Source of the DNA: Pseudomonas simiae
GTDB lineage: Bacteria; Pseudomonadota; Gammaproteobacteria; Pseudomonadales; Pseudomonadaceae
Direction of reading: 5' to 3'
DNA length: 64,000 bases
Assembly (NCBI RefSeq): GCF_900111895.1
Contig: NZ_FOKB01000005.1
Span: 213,718 to 277,717, forward strand
The notes under the pieces were generated by a model. The model was not told the DNA's origin. It saw nothing but the letters and a program-made list of their open reading frames with translations, and searched no databases. The position numbers and the translations under genes were made by a program. Of the stretch, positions 1 to 8,957 are shown one piece after another (the stretch's first letter is position 1; each line of letters begins with the position of its first letter).

Positions 1-3000
1 GGTCAACAGGTCGGCGTGTTGATCAAGGACGGTGACAAGCAGTCGCCGACTACCAAAGTTGAGGTTCCGCTGTTGGAGCCCAAATTGTCTTTCAACAAAG
101 ACGGCACACTCTTGGAAATAGCCGGTAAGCCGGATGCGAAGGTAGAGGTCAAGAATCCGGCGGGCGAGGTTGTTGAGCGTCTCACGCTAGGCAGTGATGG
201 CAAGGGTAGCATGTTACTTACTCCATCATTACGCGGAGAATCAGTCAGCGTATCGATCAAGTATGGTCAGAAAGAGTCACCGACCGCACGGACTGATATT
301 CCTTTGCTCAAAGTTGTATTGGGCGCAGTTGATCCGCAAAACGGTATGACGGCGGTCCAAGGCAAAGCAGGGGCCGTTGTGCAGTTGCAGGATAAGGGTG
401 GCAAGCCGGTGGGCCTGTCTGTCAAGTTGGATGCCCAAGGCAAGGGGGCGATTTCCATTCCGACCGAGTCTAGTGCGCAAACGCTGCAGGCTGTCCAAAC
501 TTTTAAAGGGGTTAAATCGCCTCTCAGCGAGGACCTGGTCGTTCCGCTGCTCAAGCCAGTTCTGGTATTGGATGCGGTCAAGGGTGAGCTGTCGGTCACC
601 GGTAAGCCGAACGTCAGTGTGCAGTTGCAGGATAAAGATGGAAAACCGGTCGGTGCGCCGGTGCTGCTGAATGCACAAGGCCACGTCACACTCAAACTGC
701 CCCATGCTCTAGGAGGTGGGAAAGTTGGCGTGGTTGCCAAAACAGAAGGTATGACGTCGCCAGCCACGAAGCTTGAGGTGCCCCTACTGGCGCCGAGGTT
801 CGGTATTGTCGATGCGGTCAAGGGGCAGGTAAGTGTAGAAGGTAAGCCCAGCGGTATCGTGCATATCAAGAATCCAGACGGCACTATCGTTGATGTACTA
901 CTGGATGCAAATGGCAAGGGCAATGTGCAACTGCCTTCCGGTGTGAGCGGTGAAAGCCTCAACGCAACGCTTAGCCTGGGCGGCGCACATTCAGCGCCTG
1001 CGACCCTTGCAGTACCCGTGCTGGCGCCACGTGACGCTGTGATCAACCACACCGGGAGCGCAGTAACGGTCAAGGGCAAGCCCGGCGAAATCATCAAGGT
1101 ATTGGACGCCAGTGGCAAGGAGTTGGGCAGTGGCGTAGTCACCAAGACTGGTTCTGTAGAGATTGCCTTAAGCATCTCCCAGAAGACCGGGGCCATCTTG
1201 AGCGTGACAGCGTACAACGGGGCAAACTCATCACCTAAGGTTTCCGTCGTGACACCGTTCATTGATACGGATCTGCCATTGCCTCCGACTGAGCTGAGTA
1301 TCAACCCGAGCGGCACTCGCGTGCTGGGCAAAGTCAAGCCGGGTGAAAGTTCCAAGATTATCAACCTTGATACCCATCAGGAACTCGGCACGTTCAAGTC
1401 CGGTCCCGATGGCATGTTTTCAGCCAATATTCCGCCGCAGAAAGGTGGTGGAACGCTGGCCATCAGCGCAGTCAAGGCCGGCAAGGTCTCGGAGCCAGCG
1501 TTGTTGCTGGTACCCCTGAACATCGGTGAGACGCCCGCAAAACCGTTCGATTTGAGTGTGGACCCTAGCGGCACCAAGGTGCAGGGAAAGGGCACGCCCA
1601 ATACCATCGCGCTGATCAAGTCGGCGGATGACAAAACCGTGATCGCCAAAGGCATCGTTGGGCCAGACGGTATCTTCGGCGTCACTATCCCTCTGCAGCC
1701 AGGCGGGAAACTGTTGAATGTCGCACTTCAGAGCAACGACAAGGTGTCTGCTTCTGAATCTGTTATGACGCCGCGCATCGCCTCCAATACGCCAACCGAG
1801 GTGCTGATCGACGAAGCCGGGACCCAGGTTACGGGCAAGGGCATCACGGGCGAGACCATCCGCGTCAAGGATGTCAAGGGCAAAGAGATCGGTTCTGGCG
1901 TCGTTCAGCAGGATGGCACCTTTGTGGTCAACATCGCGAAACAGCCCGCTGACACTACCTTGGCCGTGACGGCACAGAGGCAGGGCGTGGAGTCTGCGCC
2001 TGCCTACGTGAAAACACCGGCCACCGAGGTCGAGCGACTACCTCAGCCGGAAGCCCACCTGGATGCCACCGGCACCCAGATAAGCGGCAAGACCCAGCCG
2101 GGTGCGAACGTTTCGGTCAGGGACGCCAGCGGTAAACTGCTGGCCGGACCAATTGGAGTTGGCAAGGACGGTACGTTTGCGGGAACCATTGTCAAGCAGC
2201 CTACAGGCAGCAAAATCAAAGTTGTGGCTGAGCTGGCGGGCAAAGAGTCGTTGCCCACAGAGCTGATTGCGCCTCAGGTGGCGGGCGAGAAAATTCAGGC
2301 CCCGCTAAGCGCGATGATCAGTGCCGATGGCAAGCTTGTTTCTGGTAAGGCCACGCCACATACCAAGGTAGTGGTGAAAAATGCTGGCGGCGAGATCTTG
2401 GGCGAACAGCTCGTCGATGCCGACGGCAACTATAAGGTGCCTGTAAAAGTTCAGATGGGTGGTGCAGTTCTGCAGGTGACTTCAGCGTCCCAGGATAACC
2501 AGTCCACCTCCATAGGGTCTGCGTCGGTAACGGCGCCTCATCAATTGGTGGTGGAACACAAAGAAGTCACCGTTAGCCAATTCATTGACTCAAACATCAC
2601 AAAGTTAGAGCGGAGCGAATCCGCCACCCTCATCACTGCTGGCAGTTCGGTCCTGAGCTCATTTCTTAATTTTTTTAGTGACGATCTTTTGGGGTTAGGT
2701 CGGGTTTTACCTATTTCAGAGACTTATAAGTTTGTTGTCAGTGAGAATGAGAAGGTCGAGGTTACGGTCAGTGGTTCCGCCCCCGTAAACGTTGATGTTG
2801 TTAACTACAACAGTGTGAAATTGGAGAAGCTGGTCAATGGAAAATGGGTTGAAGTCACCAGTAGCAGCACAGGTGGGCTGAGCAATTTGTCAGTCGTACC
2901 GATCGGCGGCGGCAGGGCGGGATTCACCTCGACATATGAAACGCCGGGTGAGTACCGAGTGACGGTCCTCAACTACAACGTTGCTGGTGTCGGCGCCACA

Positions 3001-3969
3001 GTTTTTAACACCAAAATCGTTCATACGTCGCTCATTGGTGGCTTTGCCAACAGCTTGATAAGGAGTGACTTGAAGCTGCCGGCAGGCGCAAAGTTGACAA
3101 AGGTTAATGATACGGAAGTGGTCAATGAAGTACGCACGGTGGTGAAAGGGCAGTTTGGTGAACTGAGTATCGGAGTCGATGGTCATGCGACCTACAGACA
3201 GAACACTAAGACTACCCCTTCGGATCGAACCGAGTCCTTTTCGTACGAGGCAAGGACCGCCGGGGGAACCAAATTCACATCAACATTCCACATTGATATC
3301 AAAGCCTATTCCGTCTCCGGTGATTTGATCACCAATGAAGAGACCAGCATTGTCAGTGTCGATGGTAAATCCATGCCATCAACTTTTCAGGAGACCATTG
3401 TCGGTAAATATGGTGATTTGAAAATCGCGGCTAACGGAGAATACACGTACACGCCCAAACTCAGCCTGACGGGCTTGAATGAAATTGAAACGTTCTCTTA
3501 TCAGGTACAGCATACGAACGGCGAGACGGTAACCTCCACCCTTCAGGTGAAGATTGTAGACTCCAAGCTAGTCGCCGAACTCTACAAAGCGCCGGCTGGC
3601 ATGGACCCAGCACCTGATCTGGCAGCACAACCTGCGCATTCTAAAAGCCAGATTGATGCAGACGTCCACAGCAAGGCTGCACTCCCTTCACTCAATGTGG
3701 GTCAAGGGGCAACCCTGGATGTCAAAAAACTGGTCAGCCTGCAACTCAAAGACGATCCGACCAAGACCAAATTGACGCTGACGTTGAATGACGTCTTGCA
3801 AGCCGATGGCACGGTATCGAAGTCGACCTCAGTCTCGACCCTGGATTTGCCGGACTCTTGGAAATCCGACGGACTCAAGGCGCCACTAGATGGACATGAG
3901 TACGTGCATTACGTAGATGAAACGTCGAAGAAAGACCTCTGGATCGAGAGCGGTGTTTCCGTCGTTTAA
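1..3969 (+). CDS. Large repetitive Ig-like surface adhesin, substrate of the adjacent type I secretion system (5' partial)
   Basis: The frame is open to the first base of the window, so the true start lies outside; the GTG at 16 is only the first internal candidate. About 1,320 C-terminal residues are visible. They begin with ten tandem Ig-like repeats of roughly 78-86 residues. Each carries a G-K-x-x-P/G core, with cores at about 121, 355, 598, 838, 1072, 1324, 1582, 1830, 2082 and 2340, followed by a D-x-x-G turn. A non-repeat region comes next (about 2540-3070). Two VCBS-like repeats follow, each with a G-x-(F/Y)-G-(E/D)-L and D/N-G-x-x-T-Y core, at about 3150-3300 and 3400-3560. The last 85 residues resemble the C-terminal secretion region of Bap/LapF-type adhesins. 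No RTX nonapeptides are visible. Immediate linkage to exporter genes supports type I secretion and a biofilm or attachment role. Any N-terminal retention module or LapG-type cleavage site would be off-window. Confidence 0.85.
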   Translation, partial: GQQVGVLIKDGDKQSPTTKVEVPLLEPKLSFNKDGTLLEIAGKPDAKVEVKNPAGEVVERLTLGSDGKGSMLLTPSLRGESVSVSIKYGQKESPTARTDIPLLKVVLGAVDPQNGMTAVQGKAGAVVQLQDKGGKPVGLSVKLDAQGKGAISIPTESSAQTLQAVQTFKGVKSPLSEDLVVPLLKPVLVLDAVKGELSVTGKPNVSVQLQDKDGKPVGAPVLLNAQGHVTLKLPHALGGGKVGVVAKTEGMTSPATKLEVPLLAPRFGIVDAVKGQVSVEGKPSGIVHIKNPDGTIVDVLLDANGKGNVQLPSGVSGESLNATLSLGGAHSAPATLAVPVLAPRDAVINHTGSAVTVKGKPGEIIKVLDASGKELGSGVVTKTGSVEIALSISQKTGAILSVTAYNGANSSPKVSVVTPFIDTDLPLPPTELSINPSGTRVLGKVKPGESSKIINLDTHQELGTFKSGPDGMFSANIPPQKGGGTLAISAVKAGKVSEPALLLVPLNIGETPAKPFDLSVDPSGTKVQGKGTPNTIALIKSADDKTVIAKGIVGPDGIFGVTIPLQPGGKLLNVALQSNDKVSASESVMTPRIASNTPTEVLIDEAGTQVTGKGITGETIRVKDVKGKEIGSGVVQQDGTFVVNIAKQPADTTLAVTAQRQGVESAPAYVKTPATEVERLPQPEAHLDATGTQISGKTQPGANVSVRDASGKLLAGPIGVGKDGTFAGTIVKQPTGSKIKVVAELAGKESLPTELIAPQVAGEKIQAPLSAMISADGKLVSGKATPHTKVVVKNAGGEILGEQLVDADGNYKVPVKVQMGGAVLQVTSASQDNQSTSIGSASVTAPHQLVVEHKEVTVSQFIDSNITKLERSESATLITAGSSVLSSFLNFFSDDLLGLGRVLPISETYKFVVSENEKVEVTVSGSAPVNVDVVNYNSVKLEKLVNGKWVEVTSSSTGGLSNLSVVPIGGGRAGFTSTYETPGEYRVTVLNYNVAGVGATVFNTKIVHTSLIGGFANSLIRSDLKLPAGAKLTKVNDTEVVNEVRTVVKGQFGELSIGVDGHATYRQNTKTTPSDRTESFSYEARTAGGTKFTSTFHIDIKAYSVSGDLITNEETSIVSVDGKSMPSTFQETIVGKYGDLKIAANGEYTYTPKLSLTGLNEIETFSYQVQHTNGETVTSTLQVKIVDSKLVAELYKAPAGMDPAPDLAAQPAHSKSQIDADVHSKAALPSLNVGQGATLDVKKLVSLQLKDDPTKTKLTLTLNDVLQADGTVSKSTSVSTLDLPDSWKSDGLKAPLDGHEYVHYVDETSKKDLWIESGVSVV

Positions 3970-3982
3970 GTCGCAATGACAG

Positions 3983-4014
3983 AACCCTGGGCTGTATGGC
4001 CCAGGGTTATTTTT
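3983..4014 (+). terminator. Rho-independent terminator after the adhesin gene
   Basis: A perfect 10-bp stem (AACCCTGGGC / GCCCAGGGTT) with a six-base loop is followed by ATTTTT. It begins 13 bases after the adhesin stop codon and ends 14 bases before the exporter genes start. It probably lets the adhesin mRNA be far more abundant than the exporter mRNA, with some read-through. Confidence 0.85.
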
Positions 4015-4028
4015 CCTGAGTGTAAATT

Positions 4029-5528
4029 ATGTTCCGGATATTCCATCCCCGGCGCGATATTGCCTGCCTGACGATAACGTTATCGTTCAGTTCGGGCGGC
4101 GTGGCCGCACAGGTCAATGCACCTTCGGTGCATGGCCAACCCCAAGATTACGTTGCGCCTGCCGTGCAACCGATCAAGAACAGCCAAGTCCAAGAAACGG
4201 TCCCCGCGCCATCTTTGGTTTCATTGATTGAAGCTGGGCAGTTTCTTCCATCCTCCGCTCCCCAAGTGAGCGTGAGCAATTTACCCACTGCGGGCACTGC
4301 GGAGCTGGACATGCGTGCAGCCGTGCGCCAGGCCATGACGTCATACCCGGATATCCTGCGGGCCCGGGAAGGGGTCAATGAACAACAGCAGCGGGTTGAA
4401 GTGGCACGGGCCGGGTATTACCCCAGGATCGGTGGCGGCGTGCGCACCGGTTATCAAAGTGGTGTGCCTGGCGGTCACAGCGCCCAGGTATTGGACGTCA
4501 GTGCCTCGCAGATGCTGTACGACTTCGGCAAGGTATCCAGCGCCGTCGAAGCCAGCCTGGCCGGCGTAACCGAGCGCGAGGCAGGCGTGCGCCTGAGTGT
4601 CGAGCAGGTGGCAATGAATACCGCGCTGGCATTCCTTGATGGTCAGTATTACCAGCGATTGATTGCGATCACCCGAGACCAGATAAACAGCCTGGAAAAA
4701 GTCTCCGATCTGGCTCGCCAACGTCTCGACATGGGCGCCAGTAACCGTTCGGATTACGTGCAGACCGTTTCGCGTATTGAAGCCGCCAAGGTCACCGGGT
4801 TCCAGCATCAGGCTAATCTGGCGCGGGCATTTGCCACGTTATCGAGCCTGACCGGGCACCCCCGGATCGAAGGCGTTTCCGACCATTTTCCGCGAGAACT
4901 GGAGCACTCGTGCCAGCAGCTCGGCGCCAACATGCAAGACAATCCCGAGGTACAGGCCGCCCAGGCGCGCGTGGTTCGCGCCCGGGCCGAAGTGGCCTCC
5001 GCCAAGGCAGCCGCACTGCCGACGCTGTCCCTGGAGCCGACATTCAGCCATCAGTTGGATGGCAACCCCGGGACAGGCCAGGACCGCAGCCGCTACAGCG
5101 TGTTTCTCAACGCGAGCATGCCGATCTATCAAGGGAACGCGATCACGGCGGGCAAGGCTGCTAGCGAGCGAGCCCTGGCGTCCTCCTTGGCGGGGCTTGA
5201 TACAGCCCGATTACGGGCACGCCAGGAAATGCAGCAGTCGCAAAGCCAGGTGCTGAAGTTGCATGCCAGCCTCGGTGCCCAGACTGTACGCGAACGCACG
5301 ATCGATGAAACCCGCGTGCTTTACCGCCAGCAATACCTCGAGCTGGGAACACGGCCGCTGCTGGATTTGCTCAATGCCGAGCAAGAGGCCTATTTATCGC
5401 GGGTCGAGCAGCAGACCACACTCAATAGCCTGCGTCGTTTACAGATTAACTGCCTGTATAGCGCAGGTCATCTCAGTCAGTCATTTGGTGCTCCCAGTGA
5501 TGACACCTACCGGGAGCGTTTACCATGA
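4029..5528 (+). CDS. TolC-family outer membrane protein of the type I secretion system (LapE-like)
   Basis: A 499-residue protein with a hydrophobic N-terminal segment ending in A-A-Q near residue 28, consistent with a Sec signal peptide. A low-complexity spacer follows, then two outer-membrane-efflux repeats (about residues 95-285 and 305-480) rich in long amphipathic helices, as in TolC. It would form the trimeric outer-membrane channel for the adhesin encoded just upstream. The stop codon overlaps the ABC exporter start by 4 bases (ATGA), so the genes are translationally coupled. The family is clear. Assignment to this particular substrate rests on gene order. Confidence 0.88.
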   Translation: MFRIFHPRRDIACLTITLSFSSGGVAAQVNAPSVHGQPQDYVAPAVQPIKNSQVQETVPAPSLVSLIEAGQFLPSSAPQVSVSNLPTAGTAELDMRAAVRQAMTSYPDILRAREGVNEQQQRVEVARAGYYPRIGGGVRTGYQSGVPGGHSAQVLDVSASQMLYDFGKVSSAVEASLAGVTEREAGVRLSVEQVAMNTALAFLDGQYYQRLIAITRDQINSLEKVSDLARQRLDMGASNRSDYVQTVSRIEAAKVTGFQHQANLARAFATLSSLTGHPRIEGVSDHFPRELEHSCQQLGANMQDNPEVQAAQARVVRARAEVASAKAAALPTLSLEPTFSHQLDGNPGTGQDRSRYSVFLNASMPIYQGNAITAGKAASERALASSLAGLDTARLRARQEMQQSQSQVLKLHASLGAQTVRERTIDETRVLYRQQYLELGTRPLLDLLNAEQEAYLSRVEQQTTLNSLRRLQINCLYSAGHLSQSFGAPSDDTYRERLP

Positions 5529-7690
5529 ATCGCCGTGTTCAAGAGCCACAGCAAGCAAGTCCGCAAGCTGTTTCCCCGCCCTGGTTGGAGATGCTGTTAT
5601 TGGTCGCCGATCATTACAACCTCAGCTTCTCGCCCGAGGACGCCCGGCTGGCAGCAGCCTGGCAGGGCGGTGTGCATTCCGATGACCAGTTGTACGCTAT
5701 TGCCAAGCACCTGGGGTTGTCGGTCAAGATTGACGACGAGTTGCAGGCCGAGGACCTGACTCAATGGCGGTTACCCTTGCTGGTGCAATTGGTCGACGGC
5801 CAGTTGGCGCTGATCGAAAGCTTGCGCGCCGAAGATCTGCTACAAGTCCGGCTCAGCGGCGACCATGGCCTGGCCACGGTGTTGTCGCGCCAGGAGCTGC
5901 TGGAGCAGTGCCGCCGAGTCATTCTGCTGCGCCCTGTGGGAAATCGTGCCGACGTACGAGTAGATGATTACATCAAACCGTATGACAAAAGCTGGTTCAA
6001 GGCCATCGTCCTGCGGGACTTGAAGTCGTATCGCTATGTGCTGTTCGCCTCGTTGGTTGCCAACCTGATGGGCTTGGCCGGGGTGCTGTTTTCCATGCAG
6101 ACCTATGACCGGGTGATTCCTGCCGGTTCCATGCCGACCTTGTATGTCCTGTTCATCGGGGTACTGTTGGCGGCCGGTATTGATTTCACCATCCGCAACG
6201 CCCGCTCCCATGTCACTGACTTGCTGGGTAAACGTGCGGACACGCGTCTGTCGGACAAGGTCTTTGGCCATGCCATTCGGTTGCGCAACTCGGCCCGTCC
6301 GCGGTCCACCGGTACCTTCATTTCCCAGGTTCGAGAGCTGGAACAGATTCGCGAACTGATCACCTCCAGCACCATCACGGCGCTGGCGGACCTGCCGTTC
6401 TTCCTGTTGTTCCTGGGCGTATTCTGGCTGCTGGTTGGCCCGCTGGTGCTGGTGCCACTCTGCGCGCTAGTGTTGATGGTCACTCCCGGCCTGTTGTCCC
6501 AAGCCAAACTAGGGAGTCTGGCGAACGAAGCGCTGCGTGAGTCCAGCCTGCGCAATGCCTTGTTGGTGGAAACCATCCAGGGCATGGAGGATGTCAAGGC
6601 GCTGCAAGCCGAGCAAAAGTGTCAGCAGAGCTGGAACCATTACAACACAGCCACCGCATCGGCGAACCTGCGGTTAAAGGCATTTACCCATCGTTTGCAA
6701 TATTGGTCGAATTCGATACAGACCCTCGTATTTGCGGTAGTGATTTTCTGTGGCGCGCCGATGGTGATGACTGGCGATCTGACAACTGGCTCACTGGTCG
6801 CGGCCTCGATTCTGGGCTCGCGCATGATGGCGCCAATGGCCCAGTTGACCCAAGTGATCATTCGCTGGCAGCAGGCCAAGACTGCATTGGCAGGCTTGGA
6901 CAAGCTCATGCGTTTGCCCACCGACCATCCCGAACACAGCCACAAAGTCCACCGCGCCCATCTATATGGCGACTATGTGCTCGACCAGGCGGTATTTGCC
7001 TATGGCGAAGACCGCCCGGTGCTGCACGTCAGCCAATTGAACATTCGTGCCGGCGAACGCATTGCCGTACTGGGCCGCAACGGCGCAGGCAAGTCCACGC
7101 TGCTGCAGGCACTGGTCGGGGGGGTGGATTCACGCTCCGGCCTGGTCAGCCTGGATGGCGTGGCGCTGCAACACCTGGACCCGGCGGACCTGCGCCGGGA
7201 TGTGGCCTTGTTGACCCAGGACTCCCATCTCTTTCACGGCACTATCCGCGAGAACCTGAAGCTGGGCGCGCCGTTAGCCGCCGATGAGGAGATGCTCTCG
7301 GCACTGGCCTTGACCGGCGCCGATGCATTCATCAAAAAGCTGCCGACGGGCCTGGATCATTTGATCCTGGAAGGGGGACTTGGGCTCTCCGGCGGCCAGA
7401 AACAATCGCTGTTGCTGGCCCGCTTGCTGTTGCGCCAGCCCAACGTGCTGTTGTTGGACGAGCCGACCTCTTCACTGGATGAAGGCGCAGAGCGACTGTT
7501 CCTGGAAAACCTCGACCAGTGGGCACAGGGCAAAACTTTGCTGATCGCAACCCATCGTCCGGCGTTGCTGGATCTGGTCGAGCGAATCATTGTCGTTGAC
7601 GACGGCAAGGTCGTGCTGGATGAAACCAAGGATGAAGCGATCCGCCGACTCAGTGCTACTCACTCTACGGGAGCCGCCCAGCATGGCTGA
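5525..7690 (+). CDS. Type I secretion ABC exporter with a peptidase-like N-domain (LapB/RaxB-like)
   Basis: A 721-residue fusion of an N-terminal C39-peptidase-like domain (about 20-140), a six-helix membrane domain (about 165-440) and an ATPase domain. The ATPase shows Walker A GRNGAGKS near residue 517, the signature LSGGQ near 621 and Walker B VLLLDEP near 640. No catalytic Cys is visible at the expected N-terminal position, so the N-domain is probably a non-cleaving docking domain, as in HlyB and LapB, that binds the adhesin rather than processing it. It should form the inner-membrane ATP-driven pump. It overlaps the TolC-like gene by 4 bases and the adaptor gene by 8 bases. Confidence 0.92.
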   Translation: MNRRVQEPQQASPQAVSPPWLEMLLLVADHYNLSFSPEDARLAAAWQGGVHSDDQLYAIAKHLGLSVKIDDELQAEDLTQWRLPLLVQLVDGQLALIESLRAEDLLQVRLSGDHGLATVLSRQELLEQCRRVILLRPVGNRADVRVDDYIKPYDKSWFKAIVLRDLKSYRYVLFASLVANLMGLAGVLFSMQTYDRVIPAGSMPTLYVLFIGVLLAAGIDFTIRNARSHVTDLLGKRADTRLSDKVFGHAIRLRNSARPRSTGTFISQVRELEQIRELITSSTITALADLPFFLLFLGVFWLLVGPLVLVPLCALVLMVTPGLLSQAKLGSLANEALRESSLRNALLVETIQGMEDVKALQAEQKCQQSWNHYNTATASANLRLKAFTHRLQYWSNSIQTLVFAVVIFCGAPMVMTGDLTTGSLVAASILGSRMMAPMAQLTQVIIRWQQAKTALAGLDKLMRLPTDHPEHSHKVHRAHLYGDYVLDQAVFAYGEDRPVLHVSQLNIRAGERIAVLGRNGAGKSTLLQALVGGVDSRSGLVSLDGVALQHLDPADLRRDVALLTQDSHLFHGTIRENLKLGAPLAADEEMLSALALTGADAFIKKLPTGLDHLILEGGLGLSGGQKQSLLLARLLLRQPNVLLLDEPTSSLDEGAERLFLENLDQWAQGKTLLIATHRPALLDLVERIIVVDDGKVVLDETKDEAIRRLSATHSTGAAQHG

Positions 7691-8906
7691 TGTTCACGAA
7701 AAACTGTCGCGGTTGCGTGCTCTTATCCGCAATAAAAAACCGCTGGAGGCCATGGATCCTGCCGATGACATTGCGCTGCATCACTCGACACGGATCATCG
7801 GCAGCCTGGTATTGATTATGATGATTCTAGGTGCCTGGGCCCTGTTTGCCGAACTCGATGAGGTGTCCAAGGGCGACGGCAAGGTGATTCCCAGCTCCCA
7901 CGAGCAGGTCATTCAATCACTGGAAGGCGGCATCTTGGCAGAACTTCACGTTGCTGAAGGTGACTTGGTGGAGCAGGGGCAAGTGTTGGCCCAGCTAGAC
8001 CCGACAAAATCCCAATCGAATGTTGAGGAGGGCGCTGCACGCTATCGGGCTGTTCTAGCGAGCGCCACACGGTTGCAGGCAGAAGTGGACGGTAAACCGC
8101 TGAGCTTTCCTGATGAACTGCAGGGCTACCCCGAGCTGATCAAGCGCGAAACCAGGCTGCATCAGGAACGTATCAGCCGGCTCAAGGAATCTCTGGCCGG
8201 CGTAAACGACTCGCTCAGGTTGGTCGAGCGTGAGCTGAAAATCACCCAATCACTGGCCAGGACCGGCGCCGCCAGCAACGTCGAAGTGATCCGCTTGCAA
8301 CGTCAGCGCAGCGAGCTGCAACTCAAGGCTACCGAACTGCGCTCTTCCTATCAGGTACAGGCGGGAGAAGAGTTGGCCAAGGCGCGCTCCGAGGTAAGCT
8401 CGTTGAGTTCGGTTATTCGTGGGCGGGAAGATTCGTTAACGCGCCTGACCGTCCTGTCGCCTGTTCGAGGCATCGTCAAGGGTATCGAGGTGACAACCAT
8501 TGGCGGTGTCATTTCGCCTAACGGTAAATTGATGCAGATCGTGCCGCTAGATGATCAGTTGCTGATCGAGACGCGCATTTCACCCAGGGATATTGCCTTC
8601 ATTCATCCGGACCAGGCCGCCAAGGTGAAACTTACCGCGTATGACTACTCGATCTATGGCGGGCTGGACGGCAAGGTAGTAACGATTTCTCCGGACACAA
8701 TCCAGGACAAGGTCAGGCCAGAAAATTACTACTACCGAGTGTTTATTCGCACGGACTCGAATGAGCTTATTAATAAGTCAGGAAAGAGCTTCGCGATTGT
8801 TCCGGGGATGATTGCAACGGTGGATATCAAGACAGGCTCGAAAACCGTGCTGGACTATCTAATCAAGCCGTTCAATAAGGCCCAGGAGGCCATGCGGGAG
8901 CGCTGA
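7683..8906 (+). CDS. HlyD-family membrane fusion protein of the type I secretion system (LapC-like)
   Basis: A 407-residue adaptor. The ATG at 7683 lies inside the end of the exporter gene and is preferred over earlier in-frame starts because it gives a normal HlyD N-terminus. It has a short cytoplasmic tail, one membrane segment at about residues 37-57, a biotinyl-lipoyl half-motif (IPSSHEQVIQSLEGGILAEL) at about 75-95, a long coiled-coil arm (about 110-260) and a C-terminal beta-barrel region ending in an HlyD-like stretch. It should bridge the ABC exporter and the TolC-like channel across the periplasm. It is the last structural gene of the secretion operon; signalling genes start about 50 bases downstream on the same strand. 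Confidence 0.92.
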   Translation: MADVHEKLSRLRALIRNKKPLEAMDPADDIALHHSTRIIGSLVLIMMILGAWALFAELDEVSKGDGKVIPSSHEQVIQSLEGGILAELHVAEGDLVEQGQVLAQLDPTKSQSNVEEGAARYRAVLASATRLQAEVDGKPLSFPDELQGYPELIKRETRLHQERISRLKESLAGVNDSLRLVERELKITQSLARTGAASNVEVIRLQRQRSELQLKATELRSSYQVQAGEELAKARSEVSSLSSVIRGREDSLTRLTVLSPVRGIVKGIEVTTIGGVISPNGKLMQIVPLDDQLLIETRISPRDIAFIHPDQAAKVKLTAYDYSIYGGLDGKVVTISPDTIQDKVRPENYYYRVFIRTDSNELINKSGKSFAIVPGMIATVDIKTGSKTVLDYLIKPFNKAQEAMRER

Positions 8907-8957
8907 GCCCAGCGCGTGGACATGCAACTTTTCGTTAAGTAGAACCGGGTGAAAAAT

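Noticed and set aside
120..2560. Tandem DNA repeats of about 240 bases
   Set aside because: They are Ig-like domain repeats of the adhesin, not a non-coding repeat.
7590..7682. Earlier start of the HlyD-like gene inside the exporter gene
   Set aside because: The extra 31 residues are the exporter's codons in another frame and lack HlyD character; ATG 7683 gives the normal N-terminus.
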